DNA of 64,000 bases from Hofstenia miamia (GCA_900660155.1 CABFPE010000686.1:188210-252209); one strand, 5' to 3'; positions 48,635 to 60,839 are shown, numbered from the stretch's first letter. Translations and numbers: made by a program. The notes: generated from the sequence alone by a model not told the origin.

Positions 48635-49330
48635 TTTTCGGCCCAAGCCCGGCCAGACCCATTTCAAAATACCAATTGTTCTGCACAAGCCCGGCCCGGC
48701 AAAATTATTTTCCTTTTACACCAATGATAGTGTCTTTTGCCTCATAGAAGGCCATTAGCACTACACTATGAATTTATTGGGCAATTTTCATAATGAATTG
48801 AACAACATGTGCATAGGTGCATATCAGCATCAGGAAAAATGCTAATTCAATTTTGTTCAAATTCAAATTGTATTGCTAACCTTTATGCAGTAAACGTGTT
48901 ATACAGGGCCGTAGGCCTGGAGAAGACGTGAGCCCTTCCTGTAAATGATTGCATTTTGCTATCAAATACCATTGAATGTGCAGTCGTCCTTTTTATCGTT
49001 TAGGGAACATATCACTTTTTATAATTCATTTACTAAAATTCTCTACCAACTTACAACAACTTACATCAGCACAAAGTAAGTGGAATTTTCATAAATGCTT
49101 TTTGCATGTAGCAGACAAAATTTAGATGTTAGACCGCATTGCACCAGTCAACAATGCAGGGCTGGTTAAACTTAAACAAAATGTTTTTTGCCATTTGCAA
49201 AGTTTAAGTTTTCAAGTGAATTTTTTCTTGTATTTCAAATACCAATTAAACTATTAGGCCCAGCCTAAATTTCTGTGTAGAAAATCCGATCCAAGCCCGG
49301 CCCACACCGACCCAACTTTAGGCCCAACCC
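48635..49330. mobile_element. hAT-like element with GCCCGGCCC subterminal motifs
   Basis: AAGCCCGGCC-type motifs cluster at 48640-48705 and again at 49255-49330, bracketing AT-rich sequence. These GC motifs stand out strongly from the background. Exact ends and target duplication were not found. Confidence 0.4.
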
Positions 49331-49814
49331 AATTCCAACTTGGTTGTGACTATTCAAATACGACTTCTCCAACAGCTGCATACAAACGCAAAAACAGTTT
49401 GATAAGAGATCTGTGCTCTTCTTCAATTGTGACAAGAATGATTGAAAGTTCGAAAGAACCAATTCTCGGCATAATGAAAAAGACAGAAGAACCAGTTTAA
49501 TAGATGAAATGGGTGATAGTGTTGCTGAAAGTGTTTGCAGACTGTGATTTCGTATCTACTTTCGTTGCTTATAGGAAAGTTAAAAATCACAATGTCAACT
49601 TCTCCACTCATCCGCCATATTTGATTAGTCAAGGTTTAAGGGATTATCGGTTTAAGAAATTCGTACTCTGTCACCATGTTAATTCAAGACAGATGCTGGC
49701 AATTAAGGAGACTAGATATTTATTATTAATTAGGTTATAATCGTATCTATATATTGATGTACAAGCAGCTTTTCACGGTTAACATGAAAATGCTGCATGA
49801 TATGCAGCCTTATG

Positions 49815-50022
49815 ATTGGAATTGCAAGGTAAACAACACTGTGGTTGTAGCATCCCTTGGCCAGTCAGATCACCAGGTTTTACTCAAGTGAACTACTGGG
49901 GTTGGGGAACTCTAAAATTAAAAGGAGTTCATCACAGGATATTCACAAATAATGAAAAGCACGTTAGTAGCCATTTTAGGAACGCTAAAATCCACGTCGG
50001 GGAAGTTGCACCATTTCCGAAT
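49815..50022 (+). pseudogene. Mariner/Tc-like transposase fragment (C-terminal block)
   Basis: Encodes IPWPVRSPGFTQVNYWGWGT, a decayed form of the WPPRSPDLTPxDFFLWG block of IS630/Tc1/mariner-superfamily transposases, followed by LKLKGVHHR where LKxxVY is usual. It runs into the 1,000-N gap. Confidence 0.6.
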
Positions 50023-51022
50023 NNNNNNNNNNNNNNNNNNNNNNNNNNNNNNNNNNNNNNNNNNNNNNNNNNNNNNNNNNNNNNNNNNNNNNNNNNNNNN
50101 NNNNNNNNNNNNNNNNNNNNNNNNNNNNNNNNNNNNNNNNNNNNNNNNNNNNNNNNNNNNNNNNNNNNNNNNNNNNNNNNNNNNNNNNNNNNNNNNNNNN
50201 NNNNNNNNNNNNNNNNNNNNNNNNNNNNNNNNNNNNNNNNNNNNNNNNNNNNNNNNNNNNNNNNNNNNNNNNNNNNNNNNNNNNNNNNNNNNNNNNNNNN
50301 NNNNNNNNNNNNNNNNNNNNNNNNNNNNNNNNNNNNNNNNNNNNNNNNNNNNNNNNNNNNNNNNNNNNNNNNNNNNNNNNNNNNNNNNNNNNNNNNNNNN
50401 NNNNNNNNNNNNNNNNNNNNNNNNNNNNNNNNNNNNNNNNNNNNNNNNNNNNNNNNNNNNNNNNNNNNNNNNNNNNNNNNNNNNNNNNNNNNNNNNNNNN
50501 NNNNNNNNNNNNNNNNNNNNNNNNNNNNNNNNNNNNNNNNNNNNNNNNNNNNNNNNNNNNNNNNNNNNNNNNNNNNNNNNNNNNNNNNNNNNNNNNNNNN
50601 NNNNNNNNNNNNNNNNNNNNNNNNNNNNNNNNNNNNNNNNNNNNNNNNNNNNNNNNNNNNNNNNNNNNNNNNNNNNNNNNNNNNNNNNNNNNNNNNNNNN
50701 NNNNNNNNNNNNNNNNNNNNNNNNNNNNNNNNNNNNNNNNNNNNNNNNNNNNNNNNNNNNNNNNNNNNNNNNNNNNNNNNNNNNNNNNNNNNNNNNNNNN
50801 NNNNNNNNNNNNNNNNNNNNNNNNNNNNNNNNNNNNNNNNNNNNNNNNNNNNNNNNNNNNNNNNNNNNNNNNNNNNNNNNNNNNNNNNNNNNNNNNNNNN
50901 NNNNNNNNNNNNNNNNNNNNNNNNNNNNNNNNNNNNNNNNNNNNNNNNNNNNNNNNNNNNNNNNNNNNNNNNNNNNNNNNNNNNNNNNNNNNNNNNNNNN
51001 NNNNNNNNNNNNNNNNNNNNNN
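50023..51022. other. 1,000-N assembly gap
   Basis: Exactly 1,000 Ns, a placeholder of unknown true size. All frames appear open across it, which has no meaning. Confidence 0.99.
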
Positions 51023-51204
51023 AAATACACATATTCTTCCAATTATCTTGATAATCTCATTGAATTTGCTATTTGTAGACATTTCGTTTCTATTCCATAA
51101 TTTTCGCATTTGAGACATCAGATATAAATTAATGCTAAAGAAGTAATTGCTGTTCTAGTGTTAAACTGATGATAAACTCTTGCTTTATGAGTGCTACAAA
51201 AGTA

Positions 51205-51345
51205 ATAAACATGTTAGAGATCTGGAGAACGTGGAGGCCATCGATGTCCAAATCCACTCCAAATCTCACGATCTTCAGGAAACTTATTTGAAAGCAATTC
51301 ATGTGCTAATTGTGAAAAATGAAGTAGTACACCATCATGTTTAAA
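51205..51345 (-). pseudogene. Mariner/Tc-like transposase fragment, inverted
   Basis: On the minus strand: HDGVLLHFSQLAHELLSNKF then WPPRSPDL. This corresponds to the QDGAPPH...WPPRSPDL region of the same transposase family. It lies opposite to the fragments on either side. Confidence 0.65.
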
Positions 51346-51429
51346 AATTGTTGATTAGATCATCATTTTTTGAAGTTGTTGTATGGAGTGGTTTTGAAAC
51401 AAATTTGCGTAGTTAAACTGGTCGACTGC

Positions 51430-51636
51430 AGTGTCAAAACAGAATGGTCTCATTTGTTTAACTGTGCCAATTGGGCAGATCAAAATCCTTCTGTAGTTAT
51501 GACCAAAGGCCTTCGTCCGAAAACAGAGATTCAATCAATAAAAATTGATCAAATTTTGCGAGCAATTTCAAATTTATCTTACCGTTGTGAAGTTGTCTTT
51601 GAGCAAAATGGCTCACACATTCAGCATTTATTGTAG
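51430..51636 (+). pseudogene. Mariner/Tc-like transposase fragment, middle and C-terminal end
   Basis: Encodes NCANWADQNPSVV, matching the WADENP block found in the middle of these transposases. It then passes directly to the C-terminal region ending FEQNGSHIQHLL and a stop, so the catalytic core between the two is missing here. The core appears inverted just upstream. Confidence 0.6.
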
Positions 51637-51726
51637 TAATATAATTACCATGTTTATCAGTCGTTAGGGTATATTTTGTTTCATTTAAATTGAAAGATAT
51701 ATATTTGCTTTTTGAAATTTTGAAAG

Positions 51727-51731
<5 letters not shown>

Positions 51732-51757
<26 letters not shown>
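51732..51757. repeat. (TA)n microsatellite
   Basis: About 12 TA units, followed by ACATACATATATAT. Confidence 0.9.
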
Positions 51758-52309
51758 CATACATATATATCAAATTTTAAATAGACCAACTTTAGATATT
51801 GTTGCTACGCTACTGGACTTAATCAATGAACTATGTTTTCATTTGTTTTAACGCTGTGCAACAGCTAACTTAATGATAATAAGATATTCCGTTTTCTACA
51901 TTATTCATTAATTAACAATTCAGAGTTGTGGAACTCGACCCATTCATTAAATTTCCAACTCCGGATATAGGTAAAGCTAATAGATAATTATAGTACATTC
52001 TTATTACTTTTCATTCATAACCGATATGTTGGTCCAACTAGTCGACATTTGTGCTCCAAACTGATAGAACATAAAAAAGAATGTGGTGTTTTTGTGAACA
52101 TTTACATTAATGAAAATTTTTACATTGTGAATCTGAGTTATTTACCGTCTCAATACTAAAGACTATGTGAATAAACAATAGAAACCGTGAAAGAATTTCA
52201 CCTCATCTTGCTGTTATTTCCAAATGATGTAAGCATTTAATGAGCAAATGTAGATATGTTATGAAATTATTTCATATATTTTACTGGATAATTAATAAGA
52301 AAAACTTAG

Positions 52310-52339
52310 CCAATCAAAAAACGCAAAAAATATATAAAA
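52310..52339 (+). promoter_or_regulatory. CCAAT box and TATA box of the GPCR gene
   Basis: CCAAT at 52310-52314 and TATATAAAA at 52331-52339, about 40 bp before the ATG. The same arrangement stands before the paralogous exon at 62.68 kb. A CAG initiator-like site at 52361 would give a 5' UTR of only about 10 bases. Confidence 0.5.
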
Positions 52340-52371
52340 ACCTAATATTGTTAAATCAATCAGTTTATCTC

Positions 52372-52788
52372 ATGAATCTCTCACTCTACACCACTTCTAT
52401 TGCCGCTGACTATGAGATTGCATCTGTGAGAATGCGCATTTACTGTGCTCTCGTCTCACTCATTGGCATAGTTGGCAATATATATGTTATCAAGGCTTTC
52501 GTTTTTGCAGAAGAAATACGAAAGCTAATGGGACCTGCGTCAGTGCTCGTTGTTTCCTTAGCATTTTTAGACCTCAGTGCTTGTTGTAGCATGATACCAT
52601 CGATGATATTTTCTCGGTTATTTAGAAAGTTTTTGAATCTTCCAATTGTTTGCCAATTGTTGTCGAGCACGTTTCTTATGTGGTATGCAGGTGGAGGAAG
52701 CGCTTGGCACATGGTTTCAATTGGTTTTGATAGATATATAGCAATAACAAAACCAGTTTGGCACCGATCTAATTATACTGTTTCAAAG
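52372..52788 (+). CDS. GPCR exon 1: N-terminus to TM3 and DRY
   Basis: 139 codons ending HRSNYTVSK at AAG|GTTAGT, phase 0. Confidence 0.9.
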
Positions 52789-54857
52789 GTTAGTAGTAGA
52801 GCAGTTCTTTTGAATTCAATTTCTTCTGAAATATAAAACTTGGTGTCTAATATACAAATTATATGCCAGTATTAGGTTCATTAGCATCTATAATTTAACC
52901 TTTAAATTACCACGAACAATTTTAAGTGAAATTGTTCAGTTGAGATGAGGTAATGAACATTCCTGCAGTAACATCATAAAGCGTTATTATGGCCTACCCT
53001 GCTAGGGTCTTCTACTATATATATATATATATATATATATGCATATATATACAACATTTTAAAATATCTACAGAGCGGTGGATGCATAAATACAATGACC
53101 GACCTCTGGATACACGTTCAAGCATACATATAGACTTTAAAAGGTTGTAAAAATAAAATTGCTGAATTTTTTTCTACTTTCCACTACTTTAAAGTGAGGA
53201 ATCTTATACATGTAAATGTCTACATCTTATTATCAACTTACTTAAAATATTCCTCAAATCGTTCAACATATCATGTTCTTACGATTACGTTATTATCAAA
53301 ATATATTTAATCACATTTTAATTTCTAGCTAAAATTTTCCTAACTTCGGAAAAAATTTTAACTTACTAAATGTAAATACTTATAAACGTATAAATAAATT
53401 ACAGTAAACAACTATAACTAGCTTGAGGGTTACAAATCTTTGAGCTATATTAATTTCGGGCTAAAAAAGAAGAACTATCCCAGTAAACAACATCGAAATA
53501 AATTTTCCAAAAATGGTTAGAATTTAATACAGTACTGTTTGTTAAAAAGTTGCTGAATTTTAATAAATTTATATATATATATATATTTGTATTGTATAAT
53601 ATGTTTCTATATGTATACTTTATATGTATATAAATATATATATATATAATATATATACTAAAAATTATATGTATATATATAAATATATATAATATATATG
53701 TATATATATATATTATAAATATGTACATATTATACACATACAAATACATTGTACAATACAAATATATAGTTTATTGAAACAAGAAATTTGACACTTTTGA
53801 TATATATTGTTTATTGCATCTGCTTTGAAATATGCCTAGACTTGTTCTTACATACATGCAAGAAAAAACAGTTGGTCTAATTTTTTTACTATGTCTCAGT
53901 TTCGGAAAAAGCACGTGCCCCCTGTGCTTCCCTGTTGCCTACGCCTATGGGTATCTGTTTTGAAAAAATGAACTTTGTTGAAATAACTTCATTTCTTAGG
54001 AGTGAGTGTTGATAAAGATTTGTTTCAAATACAGCATTGATTTTAAGATTAAATTTATAATTTGTCAATACTAGCAAGGACAGTTGGTCTTGATACAGAT
54101 ATAATAAATTACATATATATGTATTTAATAAATACGATTGCTGTCATATTCTTCGCTAACCGATTTAAAAATGTCAAAAAAAGATTTCATATTATATTTC
54201 TCGTAGTTGTTATTTATTAAATATTTACCTTTATTTCACAAAAAATCTGTACCACATCTTTCATCCTGTTGACTTATATATCACTCTATATGCATCTTCT
54301 GACGCAATAAATATATAGTTGAACCAGAATAATTTTTCTCTTTGGAATCGCAATCTGACAACATAGTTGCAAATATATTGAAGATGCTATTTTGAAATAA
54401 TTTCATCAGTTGCAGTGTGAAATACCACACTATAAATTTGTATAGAATTCGATATTCCAATTAAATGATCGAATGAGTTCTACAACAATTGAATGATTTT
54501 TTTTATATTTAACAAGTTGAATTCAACAATATTTGTAGTTTAGCTCTAATATTTTTAAGCCAATGTTATTGTTACACTATATAGATAGTGCTTTGATTTT
54601 AAAATCTGATTTTCAGTGACGGAGAATACTGATTTATGTTTTAGCGGCTTTTTTCAATGTCGACATGATTTCATTTACAATTACTTACAATACAACAGGA
54701 ATATATATATTTCGATGACTAATTAGGAAAAATTAATGGCATAATAACAAAAAAATTAATTAGCATTGTTAACCTGTCATTGAATATAAATGCATAGCTC
54801 ACACCACACCAAGTTTATACTAAAATCGAATCAAGAAATTTACATATTCTAGGTAAA

Positions 54858-54893
<36 letters not shown>

Positions 54894-57800
54894 TGAGAGA
54901 CGACCCTTTGAAATACTTGATTTAATGTCTATATTTAGGTGATTGGATTGTGTGTAGTGTCTCATCTAATGGGTGCTGCAATATATGCTTACTTGATATA
55001 CTTTCATGTAAACGTAAAAGGAATCTGCTATTATTCTGTGGAACGTGATGCTAAATACGTAAAGATGTTTTCCCTTATAGAGCTGATGTTTATTGTTGTA
55101 TTTCCGACATTAATGCTTGTATGTTTTTATGGAACCATTCTCATCTCTTTGTCAAAATCTTCAACGTCTTTGGCAAAGAAAGCTCAGAAAAAAATTACCA
55201 AAACAATGCTTATTGTAAGAGCATAAGTACATTTTATTTATTTTTTTGCTTTTTTGCCAAAATATCAAATAACTTTTACTATATGCCTTAATATGCATTT
55301 TTTATTTTAACTCTAGTCAATTTAGAATGAATACAAAGCGTTTCACTCCTGTCTTATAAATGCAAACTCATGTTAGTGTCGAATGACACTTTTCTTTAAA
55401 CTAACATTTAGATTTGTTGGAAAAAGTAAAATACAAAATAATTTAGTTCGATTATTGCTAATGACGCGGTACTGAATGCTACATAATTTGGCATTCAGTT
55501 CATTTATTAGAAATTGCAATTAGACAAACGCAGCATCTCACTTTGGTATAGTAAATTGTTGACAGTCGAAAATTCTCAAAAATATTGTTTTCCCATTTGT
55601 CTGACACCCAAACTATTGCAAAAATGTTCAAGTTTACTAACCATGTGACGGCAAATGTTCCTCATTTAGAAATGTCTTTTTAAATTATTTTCTATTCTCA
55701 ATGAAAACTAATTATTTCTTAAAATAGAATGTTTTTTGAAGTTGGTTTACTAATCATATTCACAATACAAAACTATTATGAGTGAACGCAAATAATTGCA
55801 TAAAAGAATATTGCATTACAAACGTTAAAAACTTCAACAGTGCAAATACATAAATTGTATTATAAATTTAAGTGTTCATGTTGTTGTTTATGTGTGCATT
55901 AAATGTGCTGAAATGCGTGAGATGGGTTGCTATTTTCAAAATTTAAGTTTTTGAAAAAATGATATTAAGTTTTTTTAGTAATTTTTGTAATATTTGTTTT
56001 GATCGGAATTCGTAATCCAGTAGATTGCAGAGATCTATTGTATTATGAGGAAAGCCATTGAACGATTTTTCAATTGATTTTTGTGAGGGACTAGTAGTTT
56101 AAAAACATCAGTGATTGGCATTTTTTTAAGTAAAAATATAGTGCTTACAGAAATTGTGCTCTATATTAATAAAATGGGTTCCAAATGTTATATTTGTTTC
56201 TATTCTCTCCAGTGAGGTTCCGTTTTATTTTTTAAACGTGTTTTAAAACGGGAAAACGTATTTATATTAAAAAACGTATCCGTTCAACGTATTTTAACTA
56301 ACTAACCATAGAAAAACGTATTCCAGCTAAGTAAAAACGTATTCCAGCTAAGTAAAAACGTAAAATTGCATTAACGTGTAACAAAATATTTAGCTAGACG
56401 ACAAAATCAAACCGAATTTTATGTTGCTCAAACTAAGTCTGTATTTTCTTGATTGCGACAAGTAACTTGCTGTTGAGAAAGCTCTTTCAGCATTTGCTGG
56501 AAACTGCAAAATTCCAAGAAAAGGCCTGACAGTCCTTTAAAGGCCATTTTTTAAATCAAAGCAATTGCTTACCTAAAGCATTCATTTCCTGTTCAGAACT
56601 TTAAACGTATTTTATTTGAATAACGTAACCGTTAAACGCATTTACGTTAAACGGATATGATGTTTAACGTTCTCTCATGAACAGTCATGTGTTTTTGAAC
56701 AACATAAATTTTATAAAGCAAAGCTGAAGGCTTTTAAAAATAGTCGCTCTTTAGCTGTAATAAACATGAACAGAAGTTTCTAAGGGATAAGCAATAATAT
56801 GAATAAACTGCTTATGAGATTCAGATAAAAAAATTCTTAAATGATAAAGATATCTTATTCCATGAACCATTTTACTGACTTTGTTTTGCAAAAATGAATC
56901 GAAAGCTAGGTCCTTATCTATTTTAACAACAAGGAATTAATTTGTTGGCTTACTTCTTCTTTAATTTAATATTTTGAGCTAGATGGCTCAATTTTTCAAT
57001 CAATTTTAATGTTTTTTACCCAATAAATTGCTTAGAATCAATTTTACCTAAATTTTTGCCAATTTCCAAAGATATTAATTAATGTCCTTCACTCGCTTGG
57101 ATTCAACATCAACAAATAATTGGATTTCTAGTTAGTTGACTGACCGACGCAACCCGTACATGTCAGTGGCTACACCTCAAAGAAAATACTCGTTAGATAT
57201 GGAGTACCTCAAAGACAAGTATTTGGACCGATGTTATTCACCATATGCAATATGTTTATTACTGACATTGCACTAGTCATAATACTTGTCATCATTTGTA
57301 TGCAAATGAAACACATACTTTTCATTGGACAATTCTTCGGAAGTGATTGATCAGGCCGAAAATCTTCTAGGTATTCTCCACCAATCAATAGGCAGTATGT
57401 TTTTGAAATTGAACTGTGATAAAACTGAAACAATGGTGCTCGGCTTGCCTTCTAAATTGAAGAAAATTGGCAAAATTCAGTCTTCCTTGGTTATTACTGG
57501 CCAGTTAGTCACATTCAAAAGGAGGTCTTGGTTGAATTCTTGATCAATCTATTGCTATGAAATCGTATGTTTCCTATATAATAATATCCTGCAATTTTCA
57601 TCTCAAAAATATCAGAAGAATACGCACTTATCTAACTCAGGAATCTGCTACGATCATTACAATGTCCTGCTATATGGACGTCAAGATTACATGTATGTTA
57701 TTTACGGTCTGTAAAAATTCTTCATTCATGACACGTCACTTATATTTAGTGTCTTTGAATTGCCAGTTCAGGCTTTGCATCCCAGTTCGTGAAGGAAGAA

Positions 57801-59575
57801 TCAATCATGTTTCTACTAATGCAGAGTTTGCGGCCTATGCACAGTGAACATTTTCCAGCCTAACCATATGCATCAAAGAGCTAACATAGCTGACAGTCCT
57901 AAATCCCAACTAAAAGTTTATTTGGTTTCCGAAGCTTATATAATTGATTTTTGTAAACTCTTAGAGTCTGTCAAGAGGGGCTGCGCTAAATAAGAAATAA
58001 ATTATTAAAATTATTATTATTTTTGCTTTCTCACAGCTTCATGCTGGTATCTCTCTCATCTCAGGGAACTCACCAGTTCCCAGGGAGTCTGAGAGCTTTC
58101 TCAGGACTCTAGCTGTTCCTAACAATGCTGCCTTCTGCGATACTGCTCCTCCCCACTTTATTATTATTATTATTATTATTGTAATTATTATATTATTGTA
58201 AATAAATGCGACATCCAATCATAAATTTCTCGATCAATTGAAGAGCATTGGTTGAAATAGTTCGCCGCTATCATATACATACGCTATCGGCATGCCAAAG
58301 GACAAGCAATGCGGGTCCATTTACGTTAAGTCACTCCCAAGAGGTAAAGAATATGAAAACAACAAAAACTTGAAATTTATAAGAAAACTTTTCAAAATGA
58401 AATTAGCAAAAACCCGTATTTTGCTTATATAGTTAATGTTTACTATGTTCTAAGCAAAAATTGCCAATTTTACTTAAGTGATTTCGTTAGTGTTGAAGTC
58501 AAATTAATTTTATGTTATTCGAAGTGGATTTTAAGCCCACAGCAAGAAAAATATACTGTGGAACACATGAAGTGGGTAATGGTCGTCATGTGGAACAATT
58601 ATGCTTACGAAGAAGACTGAGAAATTGAATGAATTTGATAATTATGACTCAATTTTAGCCCAAAATTTAATCAAATGCACCTCAATTTTTCAATCAAATT
58701 TTGCTGTTTTTTTTTAATTAATAGAATTCGAAGCCCACAAAAGTCACTTCTAGGCCAGGATCAATGATAACACCTCATATAGGCAATCAAAGATAATTTT
58801 GAAACATTACACAAAATTAAAAACACTAAATTATCTGAAACGATTAATGAGAATTTGCAGGCTAATCTGAAAAAATGCATAATAATTCGAAAATAATTCA
58901 ATTGCGAAAACTATTTCACAAGATGTACGTTAATATTGTAAGCCATAAAAACAAATGTGGATCCCTACCCCATTACAGAAGTCTGTAGTATTTCGGAAAA
59001 GTAGCAATAGGGTGCCAGCATAAGAAAAATTTCAGAGACTGTAGAATTAAGCATAACCTATTATTCAAATAGTCGAGTACTAATCAAACATAGGAATATT
59101 TAATGCATTTTTAGAACAATGCACAAATTGATTTCACACAAACTTCAATGCTATTCTTTCAGTATGTTTAAGATTACTATTTAAAAAAAATCTGTTATAT
59201 TTTTACTAAATGGGCCTCATGCCAACCTAATCTCATAAAGCTTTAATGAAAATATTTCATATTGAATATTATCTATATAGAAATCTATGATATTACATAT
59301 TATGTATATGATGTTCTCAGAGAGATGAAATAAAGGATATTTTTTAGATCTTTATTGTGTATTTAATATGTTGGTCACCTAACGCAATCTACTATGTACT
59401 TTGGACTTGGAATGTATTCGGTATAACATACAATGCTCAAATCATGGATGTCGCCATTATTACTGTATATCTCAATAGCTGTTTGAATCCATTTATTTAT
59501 CCAATGAGCATGCCACCATTCCGGAAAGCCATGATTCCATCATGCACATTATCAAAGAAGTGCCTGAAACAGTAA
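52372..59575 (+). CDS. Class A (rhodopsin-family) GPCR, 306 residues, three exons
   Basis: A seven-transmembrane receptor, presumably in the plasma membrane. TM1 has GIVGN (N36, 1.50), TM2 LAFLD (D67, 2.50), TM3 starts at C94 (3.25) and ends in DRY (120-122). Extracellular loop 2 has C169 for the disulphide, TM5 has P195 (5.50) and Y203 (5.58), TM6 has CWSP (239-242) and TM7 NPFIY (278-282). Helix 8 begins with PPFRKAM. The N-terminus is short without a signal peptide. TM4 lacks the usual Trp, and 7.43 is Tyr (272), not the Lys an opsin needs. Exons join in phase 0 with GT-AG borders. The ATG at 52372 is chosen because it lies just after TATA and is conserved in the paralogue; an upstream in-frame ATG at 52240 lies before the TATA box. 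The ligand is unknown. Confidence 0.9.
53016..53040. repeat. (TA)n microsatellite
   Basis: About 12 TA units in the GPCR intron. Confidence 0.9.
53570..53720. repeat. Compound TA-rich microsatellite region
   Basis: Interrupted (TA)n with TATG and TAAA variants over about 150 bp. The minus-strand open frame across it (Tyr/Ile-rich) is an artefact of the repeat. Confidence 0.85.
54859..54891. repeat. (TA)n microsatellite
   Basis: About 16 TA units, about 50 bp upstream of GPCR exon 2. Confidence 0.95.
54939..55214 (+). CDS. GPCR exon 2: TM4, TM5 and third intracellular loop
   Basis: Acceptor ATATTTAG, donor ATT|GTAAGA, 92 codons in phase 0. It begins VIGLCVVSHLMGAAIYAYLI and ends in the Lys-rich start of TM6 (AKKAQKKITKTMLI). 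Confidence 0.9.
56210..56675. mobile_element. Possible hAT-like element rich in AACGTATTT motifs
   Basis: AAACGTATTT and variants recur at both ends (56235-56370 and 56600-56670), including two tandem 21-bp units near 56311-56352. TTCTCTC stands directly before CAGTGAGG on the left and again just after the motif cluster on the right, a possible target duplication. No ORF seen; ends uncertain. Confidence 0.4.
57150..58021 (+). pseudogene. Decayed LINE: RT C-terminal part and 3' tail
   Basis: VRYGVPQRQVFGPMLFT is a worn VRxGVPQGSVLGPLLFT block. Further on come THTYFSLDNSSEVIDQAENL, LNCDKTETMVLG (the LNxDKTE block after the RT active site) and NIRRIRTYLTQESA. The element ends in AATAAATTATTAAAATTATT-type tail. 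Several frame changes and stops lie between the blocks. A CR1/L2-type LINE is likely, but the clade is not settled. It is unrelated in detail to the 15.2-16.6 kb copy. Confidence 0.75.
58025..58190 (+). mobile_element. Second LINE 3' end with (TTA)n tail
   Basis: About 130 bp of more GC-rich sequence (CTCTAGCTGTTCCTAACAAT and neighbours) ends in (TTA)n at 58159-58185, directly after the tail of the preceding LINE. It looks like a short 5'-truncated insertion into that tail. Confidence 0.4.
59348..59575 (+). CDS. GPCR exon 3: TM6, TM7 and C-terminus
   Basis: Acceptor TTTTTTAG. 75 codons and TAA: IFIVYLICWSPNAIYYVLWT, then TVYLNSCLNPFIYPMSMPPF and a short tail SKKCLKQ with a cysteine that could be palmitoylated (inference). 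Confidence 0.9.
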   Translation: MFIVYLICWSPNAIYYVLWTWNVFGITYNAQIMDVAIITVYLNSCLNPFIYPMSMPPFRKAMIPSCTLSKKCLKQ

Positions 59576-59790
59576 AGAAAAGCTGTGTGCAATTTGTTCA
59601 CATCAATGTTGTCAAATACCTTTTAAGTGTAAAGAACTGCTACTAGGAGCAAAAGACATGTGTTTATAGGACTTTTGTTGTAGACAGTCATTTCAAATAA
59701 CGTATAATTTATAGATATTTTTGACCATACAAGCCTATATTTGACAAATGAATTACACTCATGGAATGAATTATTATTACATTATCATCG

Positions 59791-59796
59791 AATAAA
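59791..59796 (+). terminator. Candidate poly(A) signal AATAAA
   Basis: First good hexamer after the GPCR stop, about 215 bp downstream. Confidence 0.4.
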
Positions 59797-59799
59797 TGT

Positions 59800-60830
59800 C
59801 AATAATGTTCTATTATAATTCCATATACGTGAAAGTGCTGTTGGATTAACAGAAAAATAATTTTAAAAAACTTTCGCTTTGAACTAGTATTTATTGTAAA
59901 ACTCTTCTGGTGTTATATTTTTCAATTTGTTTGAATTTGCACACTTGAATTACTATTTCTAACTAATGAAATCGCAGCATTGTTAAAAATATTTTAGTGA
60001 CAACAAGCTATTTTACTTTTATGTGCACAATTCGAATTCGCGTTTATATGTAGTTGTTTGACTTTAACAAAAATTTTTTAAATCTTTAGTGATTAAGTAC
60101 TTACTAAATCCTTTCAGAAAATAGTATATACACGTTTATTGTAAGTCAGTGAAAAGCTCAATTTTGTGGCTAGTCTTAAGGCAAATAGGTCATTTGAAAA
60201 TTTATATAGCTGCTAACAGGTTAATTAATAATTTGGTTTTACGAGTAAATATAGACCTAGTATATTTAAATTCAAAACTTAATTTTGGTTCAACATGCTT
60301 TTGCAATCGTAGTGTTGACACCATTAATAGACGTAATTATGAATATTTTTGTTCATTAGTCTGCACTTATGTCAAATTGCATTGATATAAGTATATTGAC
60401 CCAAAAACCGGAAAAAAATTAAGTATGTTATTAGACATTATTTACTTACAAATACTAAAAGACTGATTTGCAAAAGTGCTTGGTACAGTACTAACGCATA
60501 ATAAGCTCATTATTTAATTCAATAAAGATATGATTTTTAAAACAACTTAATTCAATATATACTGTTTACAATAAACTAAAATAAATATATTTAAAAACAA
60601 TTTCTATAAATTTCTCCCATGCATATTTCTTTTTAATTGTACCTATTATTGATTGATGGCTAAGTATATTGTGTTTCAATTTGTTGTTTGAATATTGTAA
60701 TGTTTTTGGAATTTCATATAACTACATCTAACGCATTTCATTGCTTTATTTAATTTAATGTAAATGAATTATGCCATTTCTTCCCTTTACAATTAACAGG
60801 AAAAATTTATTGTTGTAATTTTTTGATTAC
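59800..60830. other. Intergenic AT-rich stretch
   Basis: Nothing recognisable; open frames here are short and without motifs. Confidence 0.5.
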
Positions 60831-60839
60831 AATCTATTC

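Larger units (their letters stand above)
52789..54938 (+). other. GPCR intron 1 (2.15 kb)
   Basis: Full of TA-rich microsatellites (53016-53040, 53570-53720, 54859-54891). A fragment at 53905-53955 (GCACGTGCCCCCTGTGCTTC and following) is more GC-rich and looks like transposon debris. Confidence 0.6.
55215..59347 (+). other. GPCR intron 2 (4.1 kb)
   Basis: Contains the AACGTA-rich element near 56.2-56.7 kb and the decayed LINE at 57.15-58.02 kb. The remainder is AT-rich. Confidence 0.6.

Noticed and set aside
49816-51118. Five long open frames of 366-411 codons over 49.8-51.1 kb
   Set aside because: They are open only because 1,000 Ns lie between the ends.
53450-53761. Minus-strand 103-codon frame rich in Tyr and Ile
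   Set aside because: It is a translation of TA-rich microsatellite.
52372-59575. Opsin identity for the GPCR
   Set aside because: The retinal-binding Lys position in TM7 (7.43) is Tyr 272.
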